13,849 nt of DNA from an uncultured Bacteroidales bacterium (lineage in GTDB: Bacteria > Bacteroidota > Bacteroidia > Bacteroidales > P3), in contig CALDHX010000003.1 in NCBI GenBank assembly GCA_937901525.1, positions 1 through 13,849 on the forward strand, written 5' to 3'. Below, in pieces: positions 6,274-13,849 of the stretch. Within the stretch, counting starts at the first letter, position 1; every line of letters starts with the position of its first letter. The notes under the pieces were generated by a model. That model was not told the origin of the DNA and made no database searches. It saw nothing but the letters and a program-made list of their open reading frames with translations. Position numbers and translations under genes: made by a program.

Positions 6274-8904
6274 CTATAAAAATGCCTTTAATTGTTCGTT
6301 TAGTGTTTCTATTTTTTGTTCTGCGTCTGAAAGTTTCTTTCTTTCCATTGCTACTACTTGCTCTGGTGCTTTACTAACAAAGTTTTCGTTTGAAAGTTTT
6401 TTCATTACCGAATTTTTAAAGCCTTCATAATATTCTATGTCTGCTTTTATTTTTTTGATTTCTTCTTCTTTGTTTACATTATCGGTCAAAGGCACAAAGA
6501 ATTCAACGGTTCTTACCATTTTTGCAATAGCTTTTTCAACCTTTTCTTCGCAAGATGAAAGTGTGTCAAGGTTACAAAGTTTGCAAACAATGTCTGAATA
6601 TTTTTCTATTATGCTTGCTTCTTCTGATTTTGTGAAATAAACTTGTAAAGCAACTTTTTGAGCTATGTTTTTCTCGTTTCGTACGCTTCTTATTGCTGTA
6701 ATAAATTCTTCAATAAACTCAAATTCGTTTAGAAGTGTTGTGTTTATATCTTTTATTGCAGGAAGTTGAGCTTGCATTATGAACTCGTTTTCTTTTCTCT
6801 CTTTTATAATGTGATAAACCTCTTCGCTGACAAATGGCATAAAAGGATGAAGGATTTTCATCACATCTTCAAAAATATCAAGTGTGGCTTCAAATGTTTT
6901 TCTATCTATTGGAGCTTGGTAAGCAGGCTTAATAATCTCCAAATACCAAGAACAAAGATCGTCCCATACGAATTTATAAACATTCATTAATGATTCTGAT
7001 AAACGATATTTAGAGAAATCGTCTTCCAAATCAGCTAATGTTTTGTTCATTTTTTCTTTAAACCATTCTATTGCAAGGGCTGAACTTTTAGGTTGCTCAA
7101 TGTCTTCAACAGTCCATGACTTAATTAAGCGAAGTGCATTCCAAATCTTGTTAGAAAAGTTTCTTCCTTGTTCGCAATAGCTTTCATCGAAAGGTAAGTC
7201 GTTGCCAGCAGGAGATGCAAGCAACATTCCCATTCTTACTCCATCGGCTCCGTATTTTTCAATCAACTCAATAGGGTCTGGACTATTGCCAAGACTCTTA
7301 CTCATCTTACGTCCGAGTTTGTCTCTTACGATTCCTGTGAAATATACGTTTTTAAATGGAACGTCTTTCTTGTATTCTAATCCTGCAATAATCATTCTTG
7401 CAACCCAGAAGAAGATAATTTCTGGTGCAGTGATTAAGTCGTTTGTTGGATAGTAATAATTGATTTCTTCATTGTTAGGATTTCTAATTCCATCAAAGAC
7501 ACTCATAGGCCAAAGCCATGAAGAAAACCATGTGTCTAATACATCTTCATCTTGTTTTAAGTCATTGAGTGTGTAATTCTCTGTTGGGTAAAGTTCTTGT
7601 GCTTTTTTCAATGCTTCTTCTGCTGATACTGCAACAACAAATTCTCTGTTTGGAAGATGATATGCAGGAATTCTTTGTCCCCACCATAGTTGGCGAGAAA
7701 TACACCAGTCTTTTACGTTTTCCATCCAATGACGGTAAGTGTTTTTGAATTTAGATGGATGGAATTTTATTGTATCATTCATTACAACTTCAAGAGCTGG
7801 TTTTGCTAATTCTTCCATCTTCAAAAACCATTGAAGAGATAATTTTGGTTCTATTACAGCTCCTGTTCTTTCTGAACAACCTACTTTATTGTTGTAGTCT
7901 TCTACCTTAAACATTAACTCTGCTGCTTCAAGATCTTTTGCAATTTTCTTTCTGCAATCAAATCTGTCTAAACCTGCGTATTGTTTTCCGTTTTCGTTTA
8001 AAGTTCCGTTGTCATTGAATATATCAATTGAATCAAGTTTATGCTTAATTCCTAAATTATAGTCGTTAATGTCGTGAGCAGGTGTTATTTTTAACGCTCC
8101 TGTTCCAAATTCTCTATCTACGTATTCATCAAATATTATAGGAATTGAACGTCCTACAATAGGGATTATTACTTTCTTTCCTTTTAAGTGAGAATATCTT
8201 TCGTCTTCTGGGTGAACACAAACTGCTGTGTCGCCTAAAATTGTTTCAGGACGTGTGGTTGCTACAATTAAATATTCATCTGAATCCTCTATTTTATATT
8301 TCAAGTAGTATAATTTAGAGTTTTGTTCTTTGAATATTACTTCTTCATCGCTTAAAGCAGTGAGTGCGGCAGGATCCCAATTGACCATGCGAACTCCTCT
8401 ATATATTAACCCTTTGTTATATAAATCTACAAAGACTTTTATTACAGATTCATAAAGTGCTTCTTCCATTGTAAAGCGTGTTCTCTCCCAATCGCAAGAT
8501 GCACCTAGTTTTTTTAATTGTTCAAGTATGATGCCACCATGTTTTTCTTTCCATTGCCAAGCGTGAGATAGGAATTCTTCTCTACTAAGGTCTTTTTTGT
8601 CAATTCCTTCTTCTTTTAATTTTGCCACAACCTTTGCTTCGGTTGCAATAGATGCGTGGTCGGTACCTGGAACCCAACAAGCGTTAAATCCTTTCATTCT
8701 TGCACGGCGTACAAGCACGTCTTGAATGGTGTTATTTAGCATGTGGCCCATGTGAAGTACTCCTGTAACGTTAGGAGGTGGAATAACGATTGTAAAAGCT
8801 TTACGATTATCTGGTTTAGAACTAAAACATTTGTTTTCTAACCAAGCAGAATACCATTTATCTTCAACTATTGCTGGATTATATTTGCTTTCTATCTCTA
8901 TCAT
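6274..8904 (-). CDS. valS: Valyl-tRNA synthetase
   Basis: This 876-residue class Ia enzyme charges tRNA-Val with valine in the cytosol and hydrolyses mischarged threonine. The catalytic HIGH motif is HMGH (51-54), preceded by FTIVIPPPNVTGVL; the KMSKS loop is at 533-537 (GRKMSKSLGNSPDP). The CP1 editing domain lies between them, with YLIVATTRPETILGDTAVCV and the downstream FGTGALKITPAHDINDY. WCISRQLWWGQRIPAY and DVLDTWFSSWLWP are typical of ValS rather than IleS or LeuS. An anticodon-binding helical domain follows (about 590-740), and the last 66 residues (811-876) form the ValS-specific C-terminal coiled-coil arm. Length is normal for Bacteroidota. The ATG at 8904 has no Shine-Dalgarno sequence; a TATCTTTG box lies 32 bp upstream. 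valS is divergent from rnr and is followed by groESL, which appears to have its own promoter. Confidence 0.98.
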   Translation of the reverse strand: MIEIESKYNPAIVEDKWYSAWLENKCFSSKPDNRKAFTIVIPPPNVTGVLHMGHMLNNTIQDVLVRRARMKGFNACWVPGTDHASIATEAKVVAKLKEEGIDKKDLSREEFLSHAWQWKEKHGGIILEQLKKLGASCDWERTRFTMEEALYESVIKVFVDLYNKGLIYRGVRMVNWDPAALTALSDEEVIFKEQNSKLYYLKYKIEDSDEYLIVATTRPETILGDTAVCVHPEDERYSHLKGKKVIIPIVGRSIPIIFDEYVDREFGTGALKITPAHDINDYNLGIKHKLDSIDIFNDNGTLNENGKQYAGLDRFDCRKKIAKDLEAAELMFKVEDYNNKVGCSERTGAVIEPKLSLQWFLKMEELAKPALEVVMNDTIKFHPSKFKNTYRHWMENVKDWCISRQLWWGQRIPAYHLPNREFVVAVSAEEALKKAQELYPTENYTLNDLKQDEDVLDTWFSSWLWPMSVFDGIRNPNNEEINYYYPTNDLITAPEIIFFWVARMIIAGLEYKKDVPFKNVYFTGIVRDKLGRKMSKSLGNSPDPIELIEKYGADGVRMGMLLASPAGNDLPFDESYCEQGRNFSNKIWNALRLIKSWTVEDIEQPKSSALAIEWFKEKMNKTLADLEDDFSKYRLSESLMNVYKFVWDDLCSWYLEIIKPAYQAPIDRKTFEATLDIFEDVMKILHPFMPFVSEEVYHIIKERKENEFIMQAQLPAIKDINTTLLNEFEFIEEFITAIRSVRNEKNIAQKVALQVYFTKSEEASIIEKYSDIVCKLCNLDTLSSCEEKVEKAIAKMVRTVEFFVPLTDNVNKEEEIKKIKADIEYYEGFKNSVMKKLSNENFVSKAPEQVVAMERKKLSDAEQKIETLNEQLKAFL

Positions 8905-8936
8905 ATTTAAACTTATTTTAATGAAAAATCAACTGG

Positions 8937-8944
8937 CAAAGATA
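8937..8944 (-). promoter_or_regulatory. Putative -7 box for valS
   Basis: The minus strand reads TATCTTTG, an exact TAnnTTTG match, 32 bp before the valS ATG. The nearest TTTG upstream on this strand (8972-8969) is 24 bp away and belongs to the first clear copy of the 21-bp repeat; that spacing is longer than usual. No T-box-like leader is seen: the predicted leader is only about 26 nt. Confidence 0.5.
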
Positions 8945-8947
8945 AAA

Positions 8948-9061
8948 CAAAAAACGCAATTATTAAATCAAAGAATTAAGAAAATAAATCAAAGAAATAT
9001 TTTTTTAAAACAAAGAAATAATTTTCTAAAACGAAGAAATTATATATCTTTGCAAAGAAAT
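8948..9061 (+). repeat. Tandem array with 21-bp period between valS and rnr
   Basis: A core CAAAGAAAT recurs with exact 21-bp spacing: CAAAGAATT at 8969, CAAAGAAAT at 8990 and 9011, CGAAGAAAT at 9032 and CAAAGAAAT at 9053; a weaker member, CAAAAAACG, sits in phase at 8948. Between cores the bases are AT-rich and diverged. The array fills most of the divergent gap and contains the rnr -7 box. On the minus strand each good core reads ATTTCTTTG, containing TTTG, the Bacteroidota -33 sequence. The period is two helical turns, so all cores face one side of the helix. Whether this is an operator array or drifted tandem duplication cannot be decided from sequence. Confidence 0.8.
9045..9052 (+). promoter_or_regulatory. 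Putative -7 box for the rnr operon
   Basis: TATCTTTG exactly matches TAnnTTTG and lies 19 bp before the rnr ATG at 9072, so the leader would be only about 12 nt. At the expected -33 position there is only a T-run (9022-9025), not TTTG. The box sits between the fourth and fifth cores of the 21-bp repeat array. Confidence 0.55.
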
Positions 9062-9071
9062 ATCCTTTGTT

Positions 9072-11222
9072 ATGGCAGAAAAAAAAGAAAAAAACTCTGA
9101 GTTTAAGACTTCTATACTAAAAATATTTGCGTTAAACCCAAATTCTCTTTTCAATTATAAACAAATATCCTCTCGACTTGGTTTATCTGATAAAGCAGGT
9201 AAACAAATGGTGCAAAATTATCTAAAATCAATGTCGCAAGAGAATATAATTTCCGAAGAGAAACAAGGAAAATATAAGCTAAATCCTGTCTATCTTACAA
9301 GTAATGTACTTCCTAAGCACTACATTGTAGGAACGGTTGATATGAAACAAACAGGTAAAGCATACGTTATTGTGGAGGAAGGTGAGGATATTTACATTTC
9401 TCACAATAATACAAATCATGCACTTCATGGAGATAAGGTTAAGGTTTATCTTTTCCCACAACGTAAAAATAGAAAAAGAGAAGGGCAAATTATAGAGGTG
9501 ATTGAAAGAGCGAAGACTTCGTTTGTAGGTGTTTTAGAAACACATCAAAGATATGCCTTTGTGATTCCAGATTCTTCTTTTATGCCTGTTGATATTTTTA
9601 TCCCGATTGATTGTGTTGGAAAAGCGAAAAATGGAGATAAAGTCTTAGCAGAAATCACAGAATGGCCTGATAGTGCTAATAATCCTTTTGGAAAAATTCT
9701 TAAAGTATTAGGAAAACCGGGTGATAATGATGTTGAAATGCAGTCAATTCTTTCTGAATTTGATTTTCCTTTGTTTTTCCCAGAGCAAGTAGAGAAAGAA
9801 GCAGCAGAAATATCACTTCAATTACCACAATCAGAGATTAAAAATAGAAAAGATTTTAGAGATAGAATTACTTTTACGATTGACCCCGATGATGCAAAGG
9901 ATTTCGATGATGCGCTATCACTTTTAGCACTTTCAAACGGCAATTACGAAGTAGGAGTTCATATTGCAGATGTAAGTTATTATGTAAAACAAGGTGGAGA
10001 AATAGACAAACAAGCCTTCGAGAGAGGAACGTCGGTTTATTTAGTAGATAGAACAATACCGATGCTTCCAGAAAAATTATGCAATGGAGTATGTTCTCTA
10101 CGACAAGGGGAAGAAAAATTTTGCTTTTCAGTTGTTTTTGAAATGACACCAAAGGCAGAAATTGTCAATCAATGGATTGGTAAAACTATAATAGAGTCTA
10201 ATAGAAGATTTACTTATCAAGAAGCACAAAAAGTAATAGAAGACAAAGCGGGAGAATATAGTGAGTATATACTTCCTTTGTGGTCGCTTGCCGAAATAAT
10301 GAGAAACAAGCGTTTTAAAGCAGGTGCAATTAATTTTGAAAGCGAAGAAGTAAAGTTTCACTTAGATGAAAAAGCTAAACCAATAGGAGTGTATGTCAAA
10401 GAATCAAAAGAAGCCAATTGGTTAATAGAAGAATTTATGCTTTTGGCAAATAAGAAAGTAGCAGAGTTTATTGGCAAACAAAAACAAAAGAATAAAGCCA
10501 AGACATTTGTGTATAGAGTACACGATGAGCCAAATCAAGAGAAATTAAACATATTTAAAGAATTGATAGGAAAGTTTGGCTACACCCTAAACGATAAAAG
10601 CCGTAGCTCATTAGCGAAAAGTTTTAATTCACTTTTTGAAAAAATAAACGGAAAAGGCGAACAAACAATGATAAGTATGATTGCTCTTCGTACAATGAGT
10701 AAGGCAATTTATACAACCGATAATATAGGACACTATGGCTTAGGATTTCCATATTATACTCACTTTACCTCACCTATAAGACGCTATCCTGATTTAATGG
10801 TTCATGGACTTTTGGAATTATATCTTGAAGATAAGCCAAGCGTTAATAAAGAAGTCTTTGAACAAAGATGTGAACATTGTTCTAATATGGAGAAAAAAGC
10901 AGCCGAAGCAGAGAGAATGAGCGTTAAGTATAAGCAAGCAGAGTTTCTTTTAGATAAAATAGGAGGTGTTTTTGAAGGAGTGATTTCAGGAGTAAGCAAA
11001 TGGGGGATTTATGTCTTATTAGATGAAAGCAAATGCGAGGGATTAGTTCCTATAAAGGCAATTGTTGATGATTTTTATGCCTTAGATGAGGATAATTTCC
11101 GCTATGTAGGGAAAAATACTGGTAAGATATATCAATTAGGAATGAAAATAAAAATAAAAATAGAGAAAGTAAATATGATGAAAAAACAAATGGATTTCTC
11201 TATTGTAAACGATGAAAAATAA
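9072..11222 (+). CDS. rnr: Ribonuclease R (RNB family 3'-5' exoribonuclease)
   Basis: This 716-residue enzyme degrades RNA from the 3' end and can pass through structured RNA; it acts in mRNA, rRNA and tRNA turnover. Order of domains: a lysine-rich start, a winged-helix region (about 13-70, FNYKQISSRLGLSDKAGKQM), cold-shock RNA-binding domains (about 80-220), the catalytic RNB domain (about 257-585) and a C-terminal S1 domain (about 631-713, GGVFEGVISGVSKWGIYVLL). The catalytic acidic cluster is IDPDDAKDFDDA with Asp271, Asp277, Asp279 and Asp280. HYGLGFPYYTHFTSPIRRYPDL near the RNB end is also diagnostic. The winged helix and length separate it from RNase II. It lacks the long lysine-rich tail of the E. 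coli enzyme. The ATG has no Shine-Dalgarno sequence. It leads an operon with purD, thyA and folA. Confidence 0.96.
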   Translation: MAEKKEKNSEFKTSILKIFALNPNSLFNYKQISSRLGLSDKAGKQMVQNYLKSMSQENIISEEKQGKYKLNPVYLTSNVLPKHYIVGTVDMKQTGKAYVIVEEGEDIYISHNNTNHALHGDKVKVYLFPQRKNRKREGQIIEVIERAKTSFVGVLETHQRYAFVIPDSSFMPVDIFIPIDCVGKAKNGDKVLAEITEWPDSANNPFGKILKVLGKPGDNDVEMQSILSEFDFPLFFPEQVEKEAAEISLQLPQSEIKNRKDFRDRITFTIDPDDAKDFDDALSLLALSNGNYEVGVHIADVSYYVKQGGEIDKQAFERGTSVYLVDRTIPMLPEKLCNGVCSLRQGEEKFCFSVVFEMTPKAEIVNQWIGKTIIESNRRFTYQEAQKVIEDKAGEYSEYILPLWSLAEIMRNKRFKAGAINFESEEVKFHLDEKAKPIGVYVKESKEANWLIEEFMLLANKKVAEFIGKQKQKNKAKTFVYRVHDEPNQEKLNIFKELIGKFGYTLNDKSRSSLAKSFNSLFEKINGKGEQTMISMIALRTMSKAIYTTDNIGHYGLGFPYYTHFTSPIRRYPDLMVHGLLELYLEDKPSVNKEVFEQRCEHCSNMEKKAAEAERMSVKYKQAEFLLDKIGGVFEGVISGVSKWGIYVLLDESKCEGLVPIKAIVDDFYALDEDNFRYVGKNTGKIYQLGMKIKIKIEKVNMMKKQMDFSIVNDEK

Positions 11223-11233
11223 AAATTAAAGAT

Positions 11234-12520
11234 ATGAAAATATTATTATTAGGTTCAGGAGCGAGAGAACACGCAATAGCACAAAAAATCGCAGAAAGCA
11301 AAAAGATAAGTAAATTAATAGTTTCACCTGGTAATGTAGGAATTAGTCAAATAGCAGAATGCGTAAATATATCTTCGGATAATGAGACAATAAAGCAATA
11401 CATTATAGACAATAATATTGATATGCTTGTTGTAGGTAACGAACAACCACTTGCCGATGGCATAGCTGATTGCTTGTTTGAAGATGAAAGAACTCGCAAT
11501 CTTATGGTTATAGGACCAAAACAAAAAGGGGCTGCATTAGAGTCAAGTAAAGATTTTGCAAAAGACTTTATGGTAAGACATAATATCCCAACTGCAAGAT
11601 ATAAATCTTTTGGAAAAGATGAACTAAATCAAGCAATAGATTTCTTAAAGAGTCTTTCTGCTCCATACGTCTTAAAGGCAGATGGATTAGCAGCAGGAAA
11701 AGGGGTTGTAATTAGCGAAACATTAGAAGAGGCAGAAGAAGAATTAAAGCAAATGCTTGAAAATTCTAAATTTGGTAAGGCTTCAGAAAAAGTTGTTATA
11801 GAAGAATTTCTTAAAGGTATAGAATGTAGCGTTTTTGTCTTAACTGACGGAAAACATTATTGCGTTTTGCCAGAAGCAAAGGATTATAAAAGAATAGGAG
11901 AGGGAGATACAGGATTGAATACCGGTGGAATGGGAAGTGTTTCTCCTGTAAACTTTGCTTCAAAAGAGTTTTTAGAAAAAGTAGAAAATAAAATAATAAA
12001 GCCAACAATAGAAGGATTGCAAAAAGACGCAATAGAATACAAAGGATTTATCTTTGTCGGTCTTATGAACATAGAGGGAGAGCCATACGTTATAGAATAC
12101 AACGTAAGAATGGGCGATCCGGAAACAGAAAGCGTATTTCCAAGAATAGAATCTGATATTGTAGAAGCGTTTGAACTTGTTGCAAAAGGCAGATTGAATG
12201 AATACGAGCTTAAAGTCTCAGAAAAAGTTTGTACAACTGTATTTTTAGTTTCAAAAGGCTATCCGGAAGATTATCAAAAAGGCAAAGTAATGACAGGTTT
12301 TGAAAGAGTTGTGGATTGTAATTTGTTTCATGCAGGAACAAAAGCAGGAGATGGTTCTCAAATTCTAACATCGGGTGGTAGAGTTATCGCTATTTCTTGT
12401 TTTGGTTCTACAATGCAAGAGGCTTTGGCTAAGTGTTATGAAAATATTGAAAAGATAGATTTTGAAGGAAAGACATTTAGACGAGATATTGGTAAGGATT
12501 TAATGAATTTGGAGGCGTAA
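11234..12520 (+). CDS. purD: Phosphoribosylamine-glycine ligase (GAR synthetase)
   Basis: This 428-residue ATP-grasp enzyme joins 5-phosphoribosylamine and glycine, with ATP, to make glycinamide ribonucleotide, the second step of purine synthesis. The N-terminal domain begins MKILLLGSGAREHA, the PurD fingerprint. ATP-grasp features are VLKADGLAAGKGVVI (Lys148 and the flexible glycine loop), VIEEFLKGIECSVFVLTDG, EAKDYKRIGEGDTGLNTGGMGSVSP and the metal and phosphate-binding VIEYNVRMGDPETE (MGDPE beginning at 293). The C-terminal part contains KVCTTVFLVSKGYPEDYQKG and the late LTSGGRVIAISCFG. Length is normal. It begins 11 bp after rnr without a Shine-Dalgarno sequence, and its own last codons contain the ribosome-binding site of thyA. 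No other purine gene is present, so purD is outside a pur cluster here. Confidence 0.98.
   Translation: MKILLLGSGAREHAIAQKIAESKKISKLIVSPGNVGISQIAECVNISSDNETIKQYIIDNNIDMLVVGNEQPLADGIADCLFEDERTRNLMVIGPKQKGAALESSKDFAKDFMVRHNIPTARYKSFGKDELNQAIDFLKSLSAPYVLKADGLAAGKGVVISETLEEAEEELKQMLENSKFGKASEKVVIEEFLKGIECSVFVLTDGKHYCVLPEAKDYKRIGEGDTGLNTGGMGSVSPVNFASKEFLEKVENKIIKPTIEGLQKDAIEYKGFIFVGLMNIEGEPYVIEYNVRMGDPETESVFPRIESDIVEAFELVAKGRLNEYELKVSEKVCTTVFLVSKGYPEDYQKGKVMTGFERVVDCNLFHAGTKAGDGSQILTSGGRVIAISCFGSTMQEALAKCYENIEKIDFEGKTFRRDIGKDLMNLEA
12511..12515 (+). promoter_or_regulatory. Shine-Dalgarno sequence of thyA
   Basis: GGAGG lies within the last codons of purD, 7 bases before the thyA ATG. Its position suggests that terminating purD ribosomes help start thyA translation. 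Confidence 0.75.
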
Positions 12521-12522
12521 GA

Positions 12523-13317
12523 ATGAAACAATACTTAGATTTATTATCTCATATCTTAGAAAACGGAAACGAAAAGACTGACCGTACAGGTACAGGAACA
12601 AAATCTATTTTTGGTTATCAAATGCGTTTTGATTTACAAAAAGGTTTTCCTTTGCTCACAACAAAGAAACTCCACACGCGTTCGATATTTCATGAATTGC
12701 TTTGGTTCTTAAAAGGAGATACAAACATAAAATATCTTCACGATAACAAAGTAACAATTTGGGACGAGTGGGCTGATGAGAATGGAGATTTAGGTCCGGT
12801 TTACGGAAAGCAATGGAGAGCATGGCAAGGTGCTGATGGAAAAATTACAGACCAAATTTCGCAACTTATTCACCAAATAAAAAATACACCAGACAGTAGA
12901 AGAATGCTTGTAAGTGCATGGAATGTTGGAGAAGTTGAACAAATGGCCCTTCCTCCTTGTCATATAGTTTTTCAATTCTATGTTGCAAACAACAAACTCT
13001 CTTGTCAGCTTTATCAAAGAAGTGCAGATGTCTTTTTAGGTGTTCCCTTTAATATAGCATCTTATGCTTTGCTAACAGAAATGATTGCACAAGTGTGTGG
13101 TTTAAAGGCAGGAGAATTTATTCATACTTTGGGTGATGCTCATCTTTATTTGAATCATCTTGATCAAGCAAGACTTCAATTAAGTAGAATGCCATACGAA
13201 TTACCTAAATTAGTGCTTAAACCAGAGGTGAAGGATATTTTTGATTTTAAATACGAAGATATAAAAATAGAAAATTACGTTTCACATCCACATATTAAAG
13301 CGGAGGTTGCAGTATGA
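12523..13317 (+). CDS. thyA: Thymidylate synthase
   Basis: This 264-residue protein converts dUMP to dTMP using 5,10-methylene-tetrahydrofolate as both carbon donor and reductant, releasing dihydrofolate. Its length equals that of E. coli ThyA. Key residues are visible: the phosphate-binding DRTGTGTKSIFG (20-31, Arg21), HELLWFLKGDTN (57-68), WDEWADENGDLGPVYGKQWR (80-99), the catalytic Cys146 in ALPPCHIVFQFYV, the nucleotide-binding QLYQRSADVFLGVPFNIASYALL and GDAHLYLNHLDQ. The C-terminus AEVAV is typical of the closing tail. The GGAGG 7 bp upstream fixes the start, 2 bp after the purD stop. The gene overlaps folA by ATGA. This classical ThyA pairs functionally with a dihydrofolate reductase because it consumes reduced folate, unlike ThyX. 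Nothing unusual is seen. Confidence 0.99.
   Translation: MKQYLDLLSHILENGNEKTDRTGTGTKSIFGYQMRFDLQKGFPLLTTKKLHTRSIFHELLWFLKGDTNIKYLHDNKVTIWDEWADENGDLGPVYGKQWRAWQGADGKITDQISQLIHQIKNTPDSRRMLVSAWNVGEVEQMALPPCHIVFQFYVANNKLSCQLYQRSADVFLGVPFNIASYALLTEMIAQVCGLKAGEFIHTLGDAHLYLNHLDQARLQLSRMPYELPKLVLKPEVKDIFDFKYEDIKIENYVSHPHIKAEVAV
13302..13306 (+). promoter_or_regulatory. Shine-Dalgarno sequence of folA
   Basis: GGAGG inside the last codons of thyA, 7 bases before the folA ATG. Together with the ATGA overlap it indicates translational coupling of thyA and folA. Confidence 0.75.
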
Positions 13318-13802
13318 TAAGTTTAATCGTAGCGATTGCACAAAACAATGCAATAGGAAAGGATAATGATTTGCTTTGGCATATAAGCGAGGATTTAAAG
13401 TATTTTAAAAAAACAACAAATGCAAAAACGGTTTTAATGGGACGAAAAACTTGGGAAAGTCTTCCTTTTAAACCGTTGAAAAATCGTAGAAATATTGTTG
13501 TTTCTTCTCAAAAGGATTATGCAATTAAGGGTGCAGAGCTATTTGATAGTGTGGATAAGGTGTTGAATGTCTTGAAAGAGGAAAAAGATGAGGTGTTTTG
13601 CATTGGAGGAGCAAGTCTTTACAAAGCTTTGTTGCCTAAGGCAGATAAGTTATACATTACAAGGGTTTATAAAGATTTTGAAGCTGATGTGTTTTTTCCT
13701 GAAATAGATGAAAATATTTGGGAAATAAAGCGTCTTTCTCCTATGTTGTTTGATAAAAAAGAGAATGTGAATTTTCGATTTGAAGTTTGGGAAAGAAAAT
13801 AG
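13314..13802 (+). CDS. folA: Dihydrofolate reductase
   Basis: This 162-residue protein reduces dihydrofolate to tetrahydrofolate with NADPH and so regenerates the cofactor oxidised by the ThyA encoded just upstream. It begins MISLIVAIAQNNAIGKDNDLLW, with Trp22 and the catalytic Asp27 (in SEDLKYFK) at the same positions as in E. coli. NADPH-binding motifs are LMGRKTWESLP (41-51), RRNIVVSS (58-65) and CIGGASLYKALL (96-107, Gly98-Gly99). LYITRVYKDFEADVFFPEID is the usual late region. The length is normal for chromosomal, trimethoprim-target DHFR. The start overlaps the thyA stop as ATGA and is preceded by GGAGG, so the two enzymes are probably made together. No terminator hairpin is visible in the 47 bases left in the window. 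Confidence 0.98.
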   Translation: MISLIVAIAQNNAIGKDNDLLWHISEDLKYFKKTTNAKTVLMGRKTWESLPFKPLKNRRNIVVSSQKDYAIKGAELFDSVDKVLNVLKEEKDEVFCIGGASLYKALLPKADKLYITRVYKDFEADVFFPEIDENIWEIKRLSPMLFDKKENVNFRFEVWERK

Positions 13803-13804
13803 AA

Positions 13805-13849
13805 TTAAATCATAAGTTCAAGAGCGATTCTATCGTTGAGAAGCCAAGG
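13805..13849 (-). CDS. Possible 3' end of a converging gene (partial)
   Basis: On the minus strand the last 45 bases read as an open frame entering from the right edge, PWLLNDRIALELMI then TAA, with the stop 3 bp past the folA stop. The amino-acid composition looks like a real protein end, and folA would then converge tail-to-tail with it. The stretch is too short to assign a family. Another minus-strand frame is also open for most of this length, so the call is tentative. Confidence 0.35.
   Translation of the reverse strand, partial: PWLLNDRIALELMI

Noticed and set aside
8905..9071. CRISPR array or T-box leader in the valS-rnr gap
   Set aside because: The 21-bp units are contiguous, without distinct unique spacers or a conserved 25-40 bp repeat, and the predicted valS leader is too short for a T-box.
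9279..10361. Minus-strand frames opposite rnr (9279-9488, 9874-10152, 10128-10361)
   Set aside because: They are antisense shadows of the intact rnr gene, with no domain-like sequence or promoter.

Overview
The window is AT-rich chromosomal DNA from a member of the Bacteroidota, probably Bacteroidales-like. The evidence is the protein set (a DUF4293 membrane protein, a C69 dipeptidase, GroEL ending in a GGM-type tail, an RNase R of about 716 residues), repeated -7 promoter boxes of the Bacteroidota form TAnnTTTG, and starts that mostly lack a Shine-Dalgarno sequence. I cannot name the species. No mobile element, CRISPR array, tRNA or rRNA is visible; this is a housekeeping region.

Left part (1-3513). 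A truncated PspC-domain gene (minus strand) and a GNAT acetyltransferase gene (plus) diverge from an 83-bp gap with facing -7 boxes. The acetyltransferase overlaps tail-to-tail with a minus-strand operon that reads, in transcription order, secreted C69 dipeptidase, DUF456 membrane protein, low-molecular-weight protein tyrosine phosphatase. That operon has the clearest promoter in the window: TTTG, 20 bp, TATCTTTG.

Middle (3514-8904, all minus strand). In transcription order: valS, groES, groEL, DUF4293 protein. groES has its own leader, with a strong Shine-Dalgarno sequence and an exact -24/-12 (sigma-54 type) motif but no TAnnTTTG box. Hairpins with U-tracts follow groEL and the DUF4293 gene. 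Between the last terminator and the C69 promoter lie four small palindromes whose centres are exactly 22 bp apart.

Right part (8905-13849, plus strand). rnr diverges from valS across a 167-bp gap holding five (possibly six) copies of a CAAAGAAAT-like core at exactly 21-bp spacing. rnr is followed by purD, thyA and folA at gaps of 11 bp, 2 bp and a 4-bp overlap. ThyA oxidises methylene-tetrahydrofolate to dihydrofolate, FolA reduces it back, and PurD makes the glycinamide ribonucleotide that a folate-dependent step then formylates, so the operon links nucleotide synthesis to RNA turnover. The last 45 bases may hold the 3' end of a converging gene.

I found no clearly new protein system. The points most worth a second look are regulatory: the sigma-54-like groES promoter, the 22-bp dyad array, the 21-bp repeat array between valS and rnr, and the restriction of Shine-Dalgarno sequences to three starts.
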